Shown: positions 1-9,577 of the stretch, in pieces
How the letters are laid out: each line of letters starts with the position of its first letter
How positions within the stretch are numbered: position 1 is the first letter of the stretch
NCBI RefSeq assembly: GCF_003261055.1
Contig: NZ_CP030073.1
Span: 9,176,001 to 9,240,000 of the forward strand
Source: Streptomyces cadmiisoli
GTDB lineage: Bacteria; Actinomycetota; Actinomycetes; Streptomycetales; Streptomycetaceae
DNA: 64,000 nt
Reading direction: 5' to 3'
Translations under genes and position numbers: made by a program
Notes under the pieces: model-generated
Database searches by the model: none
What the model was told of the DNA's origin: nothing
What the model saw: the letters and a program-made list of their open reading frames with translations, nothing else

Positions 1-401
1 CCAGGGGCTCCGTGACGTGTGGAGTTGCGCTCTTTCAACGATGCCAGCGCTTCCGTGTCGAGATCGGTTCGTCCTCACCAGCGCATGCTTGTCGGGTCGG
101 GACCACCAGCGCCGCCTCTCGCTCACGACCTGCAGTTCCGGGGCGGGAGCGTCGGCCCGGTCGTGGGCGCTCCGTTCAGCGCGCCACGGCCGTGGTGACT
201 TGCGGCGAGTACTTTGACTGAGCGCGGTTGGCTGCTTCCTCCAAGGGCGCCGATACGCGGTCTGGCAGAGCCCGATCCTGGACAGTCGTTGAACGGCACG
301 CTGCGCAGGGCCTGCCGCCCAACGAGGAGACCTGCCCCACCCAGCCCGAATCACAACAGCAGCCCGCCTGAACCCACTTGCAGAGGGTTACGGTGCTGGC
401 T
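1..401. other. No recognisable gene
   Basis: Short overlapping open frames exist on both strands, but none shows a domain, a convincing ribosome site or family resemblance. The pentapeptide gene starts just to the right. Confidence 0.5.
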
Positions 402-1606
402 ATGGCAATGTCCCCGGCCGCACCCCCGGCCCCGTCCTGGCTGCACTGCGCTCACGGCGCGGATCCGGCCACCGATCCCATTGGCTGCCGCGGTATTCAT
501 GTCCCAGGCCATACCGCCTGCCTCGCCCACCTGAACGGCACCGACCGCGACACCTACCTGGCGGGTCTGACACCCGGCTCCGACATCGACCACCGCGGCA
601 CCCCCTTCACCGAAGACCTCCTGAACCGACTCCTGAACGCCCCTCACGACCCCATCACCCCCCACCCCCACTTCGGTGCCACCAAGTTCGAAGGAGCGCA
701 GTTCTCCGGCGACGCTGGGTTCGACGACGCGCAGTTTTTCGGTGACGCCGGGTTCGGCGGGGCGCAGCTTTCCGGCGAAACCGCTTTTATTAGGGCGCAG
801 TTCACCGGCGGCGTCGCGTTTATCAGGGCGGAGTTTTCCGGCTCCGCCATGTTCGGCGGGGCGGAGTTCTCGGGCGACGCCTGGTTCAGCGGGGTGCAGT
901 TCTCAGGCACCGCCGGGTTCGTCGGGGCGCAGTTCTTGGTGGCTTCACGGTGGGGGCCGGCTGTCTGTGTGGGATCGCTGGATCTGTCGGGTGCGGTGTT
1001 CGGGGCGCCGGTGACGCTGGAGATCGCGGCGCGTGAGGTGGCTTGTGCCACACCCCTGACCCCGAAGATGTCGCCGCCCTGTACCGGCAGCTCCGCAAAG
1101 CCTTCGAGGACGGCAAGAACGAACCCGGTGCCGCCGAGTTCTACTACTGCGAATGCGAGATGCGCCGCCACGACCGCGCCGGCACCCCCAGAGTCGAACG
1201 CGGCCTGCTGTGGGCCTACTGGCTGCTGTCCGGCTACGGCCTGCGCGCCGCGCGCGCCCTGGGCTGGCTCGCCGCCGCCATGCTGCTCACGATCATGCTG
1301 CTGATGGGCTACGGCCTGCCGGGTTCCTCCCCGAAACAGGAAGCGACCGGTACCGTCCCGCCCGGCGGGGCAAGGTCAGTCACGTTCACGATCGACAAAG
1401 ACGACCCGCAGAACCCGACTGGGGACAGGTTCACCGGCAAGCGGTTCGAGAAGGCCCTGAACATCACGCTCAACTCCGTGGTCTTCCGCTCCAGCGGCCA
1501 GGACCTGACTACCGCCGGCGCCTACATCGAGATGACCTCCCGCCTCCTGGAACCCGCCCTCCTGGCCCTCGCCGTCCTCGCCATCCGCGGACGCATCAAA
1601 CGCTGA
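402..1606 (+). pseudogene. Pentapeptide-repeat membrane protein, frameshifted
   Basis: The N-terminal part has a conserved head with Cys/His residues (LHCAHGADP, HTACLAHL). It is followed by about a dozen five-residue units of the A(Q/E)F(S/T)G type between about 690 and 960, which should fold as a right-handed quadrilateral beta-helix. The natural C-terminal half continues in another frame from about 1043: TPDPEDVAALYRQLRKAFED, then a hydrophobic segment near 1255-1320 and a second one at the C-terminus. The break at about 1035-1050 is a single shift. The reconstructed product would be a membrane-anchored pentapeptide protein of about 400 residues. Its function is unknown. The ATG at 402 fits the usual start of the family better than the upstream TTG at 378. 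Either the gene is dead or an assembly indel is present. Confidence 0.75.
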
Positions 1607-1703
1607 CCCACCGCCACCGCGCCTGCTTGATCCGCGTGCGCTGCGAGATTCGAACCACTCGCGATCAGTTCGCGCCTGGAACTAAATGGGAGAGTGATGA
1701 ACA

Positions 1704-2261
1704 GTGAAAATGTCCGAAGAGTGGGATTGGGAATCCCTTACGACCCTGAGCATTCCCTCGAGTCAACTTCGAAAGCACCTCGGACGACTGCTCGGAATGG
1801 ATGCAGAGGAGCGAAACCGTGCACGCGGGGTACTCTACTGTGAGGTTGCCAATCAGGGGTATCTGTATGATGCCGCTGCTCCGTGTGTCGACATCATAGC
1901 GGAGCACGTAGAGTCCGGAGGGGGCCTTAGTTCAAACTCTGTCGACGTGCTTGAATCGATCCTTAACGCCAGACATCCGGGCCTCAACGTAGCTATTGGT
2001 GGAGTCGCGGTGGATGTGGCTGAATACTGCAGAAAGAGAATCCTTGATATTCTTCCAGAGATTCTCCGAAAAGCCGATGGCGAGGATATAGAACTCTTCC
2101 GAGAGGTTTGCTTCCTGATTCCTCAGTTGGCCGACTCGTCACAGGAAGTGATTGAGTTCCTCAGCCTTTCGGTTTCGCGATTTGAAGGCGAATTGCTGCG
2201 CATCTCCAGTGAGGCTTTGGAAGAGGCCCGGGAAGTTCAACGCGAAGGACACATGCCCTAA
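1704..2261 (+). CDS. All-helical protein of unknown function, possible immunity protein
   Basis: This 185-residue soluble acidic protein is predicted mostly helical (repeated LL/EI/LE patterns, e.g. ILDILPEILRKA). It has no signal peptide or membrane segment. Base composition is clearly lower in GC than its neighbours (AAA, ATA and GAT codons are common), which suggests recent transfer. The GTG start has a GGGAG-like site about ten bases upstream. It stands alone between a broken pentapeptide gene and an IS5 transposase. The helical-array character resembles HEAT-like immunity proteins of polymorphic toxin systems, but I do not recognise the family and no toxin lies next to it. Confidence 0.6.
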   Translation: MKMSEEWDWESLTTLSIPSSQLRKHLGRLLGMDAEERNRARGVLYCEVANQGYLYDAAAPCVDIIAEHVESGGGLSSNSVDVLESILNARHPGLNVAIGGVAVDVAEYCRKRILDILPEILRKADGEDIELFREVCFLIPQLADSSQEVIEFLSLSVSRFEGELLRISSEALEEAREVQREGHMP

Positions 2262-2394
2262 TATCGACAGCAAATAGTAAGCTCCGTCAGGTGTGTCCTG
2301 GCGGGTTACTGTAGAACTCCTAACGCAGTGCCCCGTGTGAGACGGCGTTTGAGATCTGCGGTGTCTCGTTGCTGGGGCGCTCGTTGAGCTCACT

Positions 2395-3252
2395 GTGAGC
2401 GGTGGTGGGGGCGGGTATCCGTCGGACCTGACGGATGAGCAGTGGGCACTGGTGGAGCCGTTGCTCCCGCCAGCGCGGGTGGGCCCGAAGGGTGGTCGGC
2501 GGGAGAAGCACCCGCGGCGGCGGATCCTCGACGCGATCTTCTACGTGGTGCGGACCGGGTGTTCCTGGCGGCAGCTGCCGAAGGATTTCGCACCGTGGCC
2601 GACGGTGTACTGGTACTTCACGTGGTGGCACGACGACGGCGCTGTCGAGCGCATCCATGACGCCCTGCGCAGCAGGGTCCGTGAAGCCGACGGCCGCGAC
2701 GCGGAGCCGAGCGCGGGCCTGATCGATTCACAGTCGGTTCGGTCGGCCGACACAGTGCCCGTGGGAACCAGAGGGTTCGATGCGGGGAAGAAAGTGAAGG
2801 GCCGCAAACGGTTCATCGTCACCGACACCCTCGGCCTGCTTCTGGCGGTCCAGGTGGTCGCAGCGAACATCCAGGACCGTGACGGCGCGAAGCGTTCGTT
2901 GCTGTGGACCCGCCTGGACCACCCGGGCGTGCAGAAGATCTGGGCCGACCAAGGCTTCGCCGGACGCCTTGTGGAGTGGACCAGTGCTGTCCTCGGCCGC
3001 GAGCTGGAGATTGTGCGCAAGGCCCCGGGCCAGCGCGGTTTCCAGGTCCAGCCGAAGCGGTGGGCGGTCGAGCGCACACTCTCGTGGATCACCTCTCACC
3101 GGCGCCTGGCCCGCGACTACGAAACCAGTCCGGCCAGGTCAGAGACCATGATCCGCTGGGCGATGATCGGCATCATGGTCCGTCGGCTCACTCGAGGCCG
3201 GCCAGCCTCACGCCCAGGACCCCGTCCACTCTCGTTCAAGCCTGGCCTGTGA
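2395..3252 (+). CDS. IS5-family transposase, apparently intact
   Basis: The 285-residue DDE transposase has the DUF4096-type N-terminal DNA-binding part (YPSDLTDEQWALVEPLLPP) and then the IS4/IS5-type RNase H-like core. Candidate catalytic residues are D111 (LIDSQSVRSAD), D185 (IWADQGFAG) and E226 (WAVERTLSWI). The length is normal for the family and there is no frameshift, so this is the best candidate for an active transposase in the window. The start is a GTG followed by a glycine-rich stretch. I could not identify a convincing terminal inverted repeat pair in the flanks at 2262-2394 and 3253-3290, so element ends are not given. Confidence 0.85.
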   Translation: MSGGGGGYPSDLTDEQWALVEPLLPPARVGPKGGRREKHPRRRILDAIFYVVRTGCSWRQLPKDFAPWPTVYWYFTWWHDDGAVERIHDALRSRVREADGRDAEPSAGLIDSQSVRSADTVPVGTRGFDAGKKVKGRKRFIVTDTLGLLLAVQVVAANIQDRDGAKRSLLWTRLDHPGVQKIWADQGFAGRLVEWTSAVLGRELEIVRKAPGQRGFQVQPKRWAVERTLSWITSHRRLARDYETSPARSETMIRWAMIGIMVRRLTRGRPASRPGPRPLSFKPGL

Positions 3253-3274
3253 GTGGTTCCGTCGAGGTGTCTGG

Positions 3275-3790
3275 TTGGATTCGCGCATGGGCAACGGCAG
3301 CCACAAGGAGTCAGGTCTCTCCAAGAGCACCTGGAGCGACGCAGATTTCGAAGAGATGGGGTGGCATGACGCCACCATCCACGGCTTGTCCGTCCAGCCG
3401 ACCGACGACCTCCTGCCGCGTCTTCTTTTCGACCTCGACTACATCGTCCGCTGGGTCCACCCGGTCCCGCCCGCAACCCATTTTTCGTTCTGGGTCTCTC
3501 CGGTGACACTCGTCTTCGAAGATGTCTTCGACCTTGAGGGCGACCTCGACTTCAAGGGTTTTGCTGTGGACTTGGAGGTCGACAGGGTGCACCGGCTGGT
3601 GCCGGATGATGCCCGTCCGAACTTTGCGCCCTGTCCGCTTTGGCACATTGAAGGCCACGCGTTTGACTTGAAGTTCCGGGCCTCGGGCTTCCGTCAGTAC
3701 TTCCGGCAGGCCCCGAGTCTCGTATCCCGGCAGGCATTGCCCTATGCCGAACGCGGGGGTTGTGGCTTCACCGAACTTGGCTTCAGCTGA
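3275..3790 (+). CDS. Conserved hypothetical protein, immunity-type
   Basis: This soluble protein of about 171 residues carries the pattern WHDATIHGL near its N-terminus, then a beta-rich section (LLFDLDYIVRW, FSFWVSPVTLVFEDVFDLEG). I recall the combination as a small conserved bacterial family of unknown function, often encoded near secretion or toxin loci. A TTG start at 3275 has GAGGTG five bases upstream; the in-frame ATG at 3287 is the alternative. The gene follows the IS5 transposase by 22 bases and may be read from its outward transcription. A role as an immunity protein is inferred only from context. Confidence 0.6.
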   Translation: MDSRMGNGSHKESGLSKSTWSDADFEEMGWHDATIHGLSVQPTDDLLPRLLFDLDYIVRWVHPVPPATHFSFWVSPVTLVFEDVFDLEGDLDFKGFAVDLEVDRVHRLVPDDARPNFAPCPLWHIEGHAFDLKFRASGFRQYFRQAPSLVSRQALPYAERGGCGFTELGFS

Positions 3791-3937
3791 CTGGTGACCT
3801 GCCGAGGCATCTGCCGACAGTGAGCACAGCGACCGCGTCGGCACAACTTGGGCTGGCCAGATCTCAAACGCGGTCTGAGCCTGGGTGCTGGTACGCGTGC
3901 ATCATGACGGCAGTCGATGTGAACGTGGGGAGCGGAG

Positions 3938-4405
3938 ATGGCCGAGGACAGCACCGTGGATCTCATTTGCCTGGCCGACGAAGAGAGCAGTCTCATGGTT
4001 CGGGTACTGAGCCGCCACATGCCCGGGGTGCTGCCGTGGCACGACTTCCTCGACGCCGAGATCGTCGTCACGAGCGGGTTCGCCCAGGGACGCCTGGATG
4101 TTTGCCTGGCCCCGGACGACTTGGACAGCTGGTCAAAGGTCCTGCGCACGCTCGCCGCCGGGCGGGACGCCGCATGGATGGACGACGGACGCAACCCCGA
4201 GATCCGATTCGAACCGTCCAGCCAGAACGGGATCGCCGCGGTCGTGGTGGAAGACTTTGCCAGAACGGGGACGTCGGTCCGGGTTCCGGTACGTCTGGCT
4301 GATGGATGGGCCGATGACCATAACGAACGGCTGCAGCGCGTCAGGGCGACCTGGCCTCAGGAAGTTGTGCAGACCTCCCCAGGAGCCTACGAGTGGCGGC
4401 GCTGA
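3938..4405 (+). CDS. DUF5959 family protein
   Basis: The 155-residue protein matches my memory of the Streptomyces DUF5959 family: an opening strand (VDLICLADEE), then VRVLSRHMPGVLPWHDFLDA, VTSGFAQGRLDVCLAPDDLD, and a C-terminal RLQRVRATWP. No signal peptide or membrane helix is seen. The ATG lies just after a GGAG ribosome site. The molecular function is not established. Its size and its company of other small orphan genes suggest an immunity or defence-associated role, which is inference. It is transcribed alone, with about 150 bases to the preceding gene. Confidence 0.7.
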   Translation: MAEDSTVDLICLADEESSLMVRVLSRHMPGVLPWHDFLDAEIVVTSGFAQGRLDVCLAPDDLDSWSKVLRTLAAGRDAAWMDDGRNPEIRFEPSSQNGIAAVVVEDFARTGTSVRVPVRLADGWADDHNERLQRVRATWPQEVVQTSPGAYEWRR

Positions 4406-4671
4406 GCTGCTGTGAGCCGACGCCACGCCAACAGATGAGCGCGCAGGCCAGGGTGCGCGTCGTCGGGAGCCTTCGCGCCGGCCCGGCCGCTGAAGCGCCG
4501 GGCCGTGCAGACCGCCCGGGCCCCCGGACAGGGCGACGTCGCAGCGGTCCGTTCAGAGGCCGCAGGCGTCCACTGCGGTGAGGCCCCGGCCACGCCCGGG
4601 CCGGACGACTCTCCGGCCGGGGCGCAGCGGTTCCGCCCAGCGCACTGCCACGCCGCTCGTAGGGTGCGGGT

Positions 4672-5219
4672 ATGACCGACCCCGCGCCGTTTTGCCCGCC
4701 AAGCCGACCGGCTCATCACCGCTCTCCGGCAGGGCTAGGCGGTCGACGCTGCGGCGACGAGTCTCGGCCTCGACCTGCCTGCGGTGTGGACCCGAGCGCG
4801 TACGGACACCCGGCTCACGATCGCTCTCGCCGGCCGCGACCCCGACGCTGTCGAGGAACGCGTTCGGACCGCGCGGGCCGACTTCCTGCGTCTGCTCGCC
4901 CTCGGCGTACCGCCCGGCCGGGCCGAGCTCATCCTCGGCTTCGCGCACACGAGCGGGTGGCGCAGCGACGACCCGTTCGCGAAGGCCTGCGACGCCGTGG
5001 CCGCGGCATCCGCCCCGTACGCGCAACACTGGACAGACGCGCCTCACCCCGACGCGGGTGGCGCTGTTTTTGGAGGAGCTGAGCAAGCCGGGCACGACGG
5101 TCCTCGCGGCCGCGGTCGGCGTGACCACGCCCGCCATCTACCAACGGCGGCGCCGTGACAAGGGCTTCGCCACGGCGATGGACCAGGCGCGCGAGGCTGG
5201 CCGGCAGGCCGTCACCTGA
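4672..5219 (+). pseudogene. Phage-like protein with two helix-turn-helix units, decayed
   Basis: Homology runs through three frames. It starts with MTDPA at 4672 and shifts frame to give FARQADRLITALRQG, an in-frame TAG, and AVDAAATSLGLDLPAVW. It remains open to about 5035, then shifts again to LFLEELSKPGTTVLAAAVGV and RRRRDKGFATAMDQAREAG up to the stop at 5219. Both ends carry a homeodomain-like HTH of the type found in small terminase-like phage proteins (repetitive A-A-x-x-L/V-G-V/L... then R-R-D/T). The internal stop plus at least two shifts argue for real decay. The family assignment is by pattern only. Confidence 0.5.
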
Positions 5220-5381
5220 CCCGCGTCACCGTCACCACTTCCCTGATGCTTGGGTGGGTTCAAGCGTCAGGAGCGATCGCGGTTGACAAGCACCTCGCCC
5301 CAGGCCATCCCGGTCGCCGACAACGTCGTCCCACTCCGCCCGCCCGTCACCTGACTGCACGTTAGACCCCGCATTATCGCC

Positions 5382-6545
5382 TTAGTGCATCATCTCCGCA
5401 TGGGGGTGTTCGGGGTCTGCCGGGCAGATGTAGAGCTGCTGGTCGGAGCCGTCGGCGAGCTGGATGGCGGTTGGTTGCCTGGGAGCAGGGTTGACGTTGA
5501 CGGGGGTGGCGTGGGCCTTGGCGGGGATGTGACCGCGAAGCTGGACTTCCCTTCCTTGGGCGCGGAAGAAGTCGATCAATTCCTGCCCCTCCGGGCCTAT
5601 GCCGTTGGAGGTCGGACTCGTGCGTTCGCGGTCTTCACACGCTTCGTCGGGGATCCAGCTGCTGCTGTTGGCCAGGCTCTCGTACGAGGCGATGGTCAGC
5701 AGGGCGTCCATGTCGCTACCGCAGGCAGGGCAGAGCCGGGGGACGGGGTCGGTGGCGCTCCAGCGGGGCCATCCGCCGACCTTCCAGCCGGGTGCGCTGG
5801 CCAGCTCTTGGTCGTAGTAGACCCCCGCGGACGACGCGTACTCCTCCACATCCGCCACGACCGTCTGCCATGTGGTCCAAGTCCCGATCCGCTCCCGATG
5901 CTCCTTGCTCAGCTCCAGATGGTCGGGATACTCCGTGACCTGCTCCGGGTAGAGCAAACACGGCTCGGGCAGGTAGCCGTCGGACTGCATCACGGCCGGC
6001 TCAGGGGGCGTGGTGAGGATGTCGGTGACAGTGGCTGCCGAGCGCCAGAACACCGCAGTTCGCGGCATCGCCTGGTGGTCAAAGGGACACCACAGGACTT
6101 GGAGCAGGTCTGCACCTTCCGGCGCGTGCAGATCGGGTACGTCTCGTGCGTACAGCTGCGCGACGGGCAACATCGCTATGGGCCCCTCATAGCGGGTCAC
6201 CGTGGGCTTCAGCGGATACTCCCGTGAGGGGCGGATTCGTTCCAGAGTCTCCCGTTCCCGTACGGTCAGGGCCCTGCCGCGCGCGACGGCACATATCTGC
6301 CGTTCCAGTCTCACGTCTGCCGGAGACTGGCCCGGACCGGACCCGCGCACCACATGCGGTCCTTCGCAGTGCGGCCACGGTTCGTCAACGGGCCACAACA
6401 GCGGTCCACCGATGGAACTGTCCTGATGCGACGGCGCCCCAGGTCGGGGGTGCAACCGGGTAGCGGTGCGTGCCAGGGGTACCAGTTGGGGGAAGAGCCC
6501 GGCGACGTCGAAGGGCCGTGGTGGCGTGGTCGGAGTACTGGTCAT
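5382..6545 (-). CDS. DUF1963 (YwqG-like) family protein
   Basis: The start chosen is the internal ATG that gives MTSTPTTPPRPFDVAGLFPQ; longer in-frame versions add an unlikely basic leader. The 387-residue protein has the family's opening layout: LVPLARTATRLHPRPGAP, then SSIGGPLLWP with WPHC. The rest is a beta-rich body with a LCPACGSD pair and a C-terminal LYICPADPEHPHAEMMH, which may hold a metal ion. DUF1963 proteins are soluble and functionally uncharacterised, and are often found beside polymorphic-toxin immunity genes such as SUKH. It sits alone on the minus strand, just downstream of the ligase fragment. Confidence 0.75.
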   Translation of the reverse strand: MTSTPTTPPRPFDVAGLFPQLVPLARTATRLHPRPGAPSHQDSSIGGPLLWPVDEPWPHCEGPHVVRGSGPGQSPADVRLERQICAVARGRALTVRERETLERIRPSREYPLKPTVTRYEGPIAMLPVAQLYARDVPDLHAPEGADLLQVLWCPFDHQAMPRTAVFWRSAATVTDILTTPPEPAVMQSDGYLPEPCLLYPEQVTEYPDHLELSKEHRERIGTWTTWQTVVADVEEYASSAGVYYDQELASAPGWKVGGWPRWSATDPVPRLCPACGSDMDALLTIASYESLANSSSWIPDEACEDRERTSPTSNGIGPEGQELIDFFRAQGREVQLRGHIPAKAHATPVNVNPAPRQPTAIQLADGSDQQLYICPADPEHPHAEMMH

Positions 6546-6642
6546 AGCCGCGATCTTGCCAACTGCCTCTGACAATGCCGCTTGCAGCCGCACCGATGCG
6601 TGTACAGATCTGGACACTCGGACGAAACTTGCTGTCACTGGC

Positions 6643-6966
6643 CTACTCCGGCGTTGCTGAACCCAAGAACTTGACAGGGAACACCACGGCGTGCCGCGTC
6701 GTGCCCGCCAGGACCTCGACCACGGCGTCGACGTCGACCGCGTTGTACGCGTCTCCGCCGCTGGTGCGCGCCCTGCGGGCCGGTCCCGCCCCGGTGAGGA
6801 CCTGGGCGACGTGCGCGGCCAGGGGCGCCGTCAGGGTCTGCGAGAGGGCCGTACGCCCGTCCGGGAGTCGCACGGCCAGGTGCCGGGGCCGGACCGCGGT
6901 GCCGTTGTAGCCGACGACGGCCGCGTCGACGGTTTCCGCGTGGCGGACCTTCTGCCTTAACTGCAC
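6643..6966 (-). pseudogene. ATP-dependent DNA ligase, C-terminal fragment
   Basis: About 105 residues match the end of the nucleotidyltransferase domain and the OB-fold of actinobacterial ATP-dependent ligases: KVRHAETVDAAVVGY, PRHLAVRLPDG, ARRARTSGGDAYNAVDVD. The catalytic lysine domain is absent here but a matching N-terminal fragment lies 4.8 kb upstream on the same strand (11735-12095). The two pieces are in the right order for one gene torn apart by the intervening cassettes. The ORF begins inside the domain and cannot make an active ligase. Confidence 0.8.
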
Positions 6967-7073
6967 CAGGGCATCTCGTTCAATCTGGCGGTGAGCTTGG
7001 GCTGTTTTCCGCGCAGCCGGCGTGCGCGGCCACCGACACTAGGGATCGAGCACTGCTGGCTGGTTTTTCACCG

Positions 7074-8129
7074 TCAGGGGCGCGGGGCCCATGGGTCGTC
7101 GTAATACTCAGGGTCGGGCTGGTCGGGGTGGAGCATCTTTCGTACGCAGCGGTGCAGTCCCGTTTCGCCGGATCCGCTGGCAGCAGCCATCCAGGGCAGG
7201 GCCTCCATGGCGTGGGCGCGCTCGTCGGTGGCGAGGGCATCGACGGCGGCGCGCAAGTCGTCGGGGACGGGTTCGTCGGTGAGGCAGAGCCAGGCGACCG
7301 TGGCGGCCAGCCGGGATTCCGGCGCCTGTGACGGGTCCCGCCACTGTTCGTGCAGCCATGCGGTGATCGGCGAGTAAGGGTGGGTTCGGGTGGCTTCGGC
7401 GGTGGCGAGGACCAAGGCGGCACAGACGATCGGGTCCTGCTCGGCGTCGAACCGGGCGCGGAAGGAGGTACGGACCGCTCGGTCGGGATCTGCGGCAGCG
7501 GCCAGTGTGTAGGCGGCGTGGATGCGTATCGACGGGTCGGGGTCGCCGAGAAGGGGCTGCAAGAGAGCAATGTCGGCGGTGATCGCTGCTCGGGCGGCGG
7601 CGACCGACCAGCCCGCAGGGTAACCGGTCACCTCAACGCCGTAGGCGTCGTACGGATCGCCGTCCTGGAGGTCGGCGCGATGGAGTAGCAGTTCGTCGCG
7701 GGAGGCCACGCAGAAGTAGCGGGCGCGCGCCGGGGCGGAGGCCTCTGCGAGCGCGCCGGCACGATAAGGGTGGCGGGTATCGGCGGCGATGCGGATCAGG
7801 AACGGCACAGCGAGAACGGTCGCGGCCCGCATGTCATTGGCACACATTCCATCCACAACGCCTGCTCCGGTGCGAACAGGCGAGTCGTTCGTGTGCAGCA
7901 GGTGAACGGCTTCCCTGACACGATCCCCCTGCGGGAAATGCTCCCACGGGACTTGGTCGAGGAGGAATCCGTCCTTGGCTTCGGGCCGGATGGTGGCCAC
8001 CACTGTCCGAACGTCGAACCGTCCGCCCACGAACGAGGACAGTTCTGCCCCGTCCACCAACGCCCGGCACATCGCAAACGTCGGATCGGTCCGCCATTCG
8101 CCCACGTCACACCCCACCGCCAAGTCCAA
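7074..8129 (-). CDS. HEAT-repeat protein, immunity-type
   Basis: The 351-residue soluble protein has an alpha/beta N-terminal part and a C-terminal array of helical pairs. Clear HEAT-like units include LQPLLGDPDPSIRIHAAYTL and ARFDAEQDPIVCAALVLATA. HEAT arrays of this size are common in orphan immunity and scaffold proteins of actinomycetes, and no enzyme motif is visible. The start is uncertain: TTG at 8129, or GTG at 8117. It lies 115 bases downstream of an integrase 3' remnant, the same arrangement as other cassette genes in this run. Confidence 0.65.
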   Translation of the reverse strand: MDLAVGCDVGEWRTDPTFAMCRALVDGAELSSFVGGRFDVRTVVATIRPEAKDGFLLDQVPWEHFPQGDRVREAVHLLHTNDSPVRTGAGVVDGMCANDMRAATVLAVPFLIRIAADTRHPYRAGALAEASAPARARYFCVASRDELLLHRADLQDGDPYDAYGVEVTGYPAGWSVAAARAAITADIALLQPLLGDPDPSIRIHAAYTLAAAADPDRAVRTSFRARFDAEQDPIVCAALVLATAEATRTHPYSPITAWLHEQWRDPSQAPESRLAATVAWLCLTDEPVPDDLRAAVDALATDERAHAMEALPWMAAASGSGETGLHRCVRKMLHPDQPDPEYYDDPWAPRP

Positions 8130-8245
8130 CCGGAGCCGATCATGCCACCTTCAGGTCCGCCTGTTCGAAGCCGTCAGCAGCCGCGGCCAGCAGTCGTCAG
8201 CCTCTCCGCCCCCTGCGCGGGAGGGTGCTTGAGTGCCTGATCCCC

Positions 8246-8492
8246 CTACTGGCTAGCGCGACGTGCTACCGGGGGAATGGCCAGGTCAACGGTTCGGGGC
8301 ATGCTGGCCAGCCGCCTCGCTTCGACATGCTTCTGCCGCAGCAGCGTCAAGGTCAGATCGATGCCCTCGATCTTGCCGAGCCAGCCTTTCAGCCTCGGCA
8401 CGGGCCCGGCGTGCGATCAGATCAGTCTCGACCTCCTCCAGACGGAAGGCCATCTGCGGATTGACCCGCAGGACCGGGCAGCGGATGCAGGC
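8246..8492 (-). pseudogene. Integrase C-terminal remnant (copy C)
   Basis: This is the tail of the Streptomyces tyrosine-recombinase type whose end carries a Cys-x-x-Cys unit and a coiled coil. It reads ACIRCPVLRVNPQMAFRLEE, VETDLIARRARAEAE, then after a one-base shift GWLGKIEGIDLTLTLLRQKH and a stop at 8246. The catalytic core is absent. It is parallel to the remnants at 9564-9857 and 10604-11158. Confidence 0.65.
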
Positions 8493-8569
8493 TTATCTGA
8501 ACTATCGCTCGGGCCCCGCCGAATGAGCTGTCGAGCTCATCCCTGCCGGTAGGCGCGGGCCTCACGACT

Positions 8570-9079
8570 TCAGCACATCTTCCCGATCTTCAATGCTCTC
8601 GCCCGCTCTCCACGGTTCTCCGGGCGGATGCGCTCGGCCAGGCACTGCCGGTGGGAGATGATGGTGTGGCTTCCTGGACCGTCGCTGCTGCGCGAGTCCA
8701 GGACGAGGGCGTCTCCACCTGGGCCCAACGTGATCGGTTCACCACAGAAGTCGCAGCTCCAGACCAGCGACTCCAGGTCAGCAGGTCGGATGGTGAGCCG
8801 CACTGATACCGGCGGATGCCAGCGGTGGATTTGCTGGATCACTGCATCGATCTGTGAACCGATGGGTGGAAAGAGCGCGAGTAGTTCGTCGTGGCTGCTC
8901 GTGGTCTGGGAGAACTGCTGGATCATGTCGATAGAGGCCGACAGACCAGCGTTCTCGTAACCAACGATCTCAACGAGCACACCCCATGGGTGATGGCTGA
9001 GGACCCTGGCCTGCACCTTCTGGCCAGGCATGAGCGCCAGACTCTCCGTCTCGAATCTTTCCAAGAACCGCTTCCCCAA
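8570..9079 (-). CDS. S1-like OB-fold protein with C-terminal Cys/His segment
   Basis: Residues ~15-50 look like an S1/OB RNA-binding domain (GQKVQARVLSHHPWGVLVEI). The middle contains a short conserved helix-strand part (IQQIHRWHPPVSVRLTIRPA). The C-terminal part has CDFCGEPITLGPGGDALVLD followed by SHTIISHRQCLAERIR, whose Cys and His residues could bind zinc. It has 169 residues and no signal peptide. Its last third reappears as a fragment at 57291-57383, again just before an integrase tail, so the two genes travel together. The function is unknown; a translation-linked immunity or regulatory role is speculation. Confidence 0.6.
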   Translation of the reverse strand: MGKRFLERFETESLALMPGQKVQARVLSHHPWGVLVEIVGYENAGLSASIDMIQQFSQTTSSHDELLALFPPIGSQIDAVIQQIHRWHPPVSVRLTIRPADLESLVWSCDFCGEPITLGPGGDALVLDSRSSDGPGSHTIISHRQCLAERIRPENRGERARALKIGKMC

Positions 9080-9115
9080 CCCTTAGCCCAGCAGGCCGCG
9101 ACTGGTGGCGCTCGC

Positions 9116-9577
9116 TCACGCGCGCGTGTCGTCGACGTCGGAGCCGATCGTCGCGCTCAGGGCTTGCAAAGCGTCATCGTATTGGTGACGGTCGAACTGG
9201 AACGGACCGAATGCCACATAGTCGCGGGCCTTGCGGTGCGGTTGCTCAAAGCCGTCCCAGATCACGAAGTCGGCCGTCGCGGTGATGCGGGCCATGAGGG
9301 GCCAGCATCCCCACTCGCCGCATTCGCAACCGAGAACGGGTGTCTTCGGCCCCATCGCCTTGGTGGACAGTCCGAGGAAGTGATCCTGCATCGGGCCGAA
9401 CCGGAAGAACTCCGGGATCAGACCGCCGTAGGCGTCGCCTGCGGGCTGCATCCCGGCGGCGATCTCGAACCCGTCGACGAGCTCGGTGAGTGGTGTTCCG
9501 TCGATGCGGGGGACGATCACGAGCGGGCCGCCGTCGCCACGGTGCTGGCAGTCGAACCGGATGTCATTGCTGGTCAT
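9116..9577 (-). CDS. Conserved hypothetical protein with CxCGxWGCWP motif
   Basis: The 153-residue protein has a beta-rich N-terminal half and the diagnostic central motif CECGEWGCWPLMARI. It then has VIWDGFEQPHR and DYVAFGPFQFDRHQYDDALQ. I recall this set as a widespread small bacterial family without assigned function; the cysteines may bind a metal. The ATG at 9577 overlaps the end of an integrase tail (stop at 9564), so translation may be coupled to that remnant. The next gene on the strand (S1-like) starts 37 bases downstream, suggesting one transcript. Confidence 0.65.
   Translation of the reverse strand: MTSNDIRFDCQHRGDGGPLVIVPRIDGTPLTELVDGFEIAAGMQPAGDAYGGLIPEFFRFGPMQDHFLGLSTKAMGPKTPVLGCECGEWGCWPLMARITATADFVIWDGFEQPHRKARDYVAFGPFQFDRHQYDDALQALSATIGSDVDDTRA

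Noticed and set aside
2262..3290. Terminal inverted repeats for the intact IS5 transposase
   Set aside because: I compared the 130 bases before and 40 bases after the gene and found no pair good enough to report.
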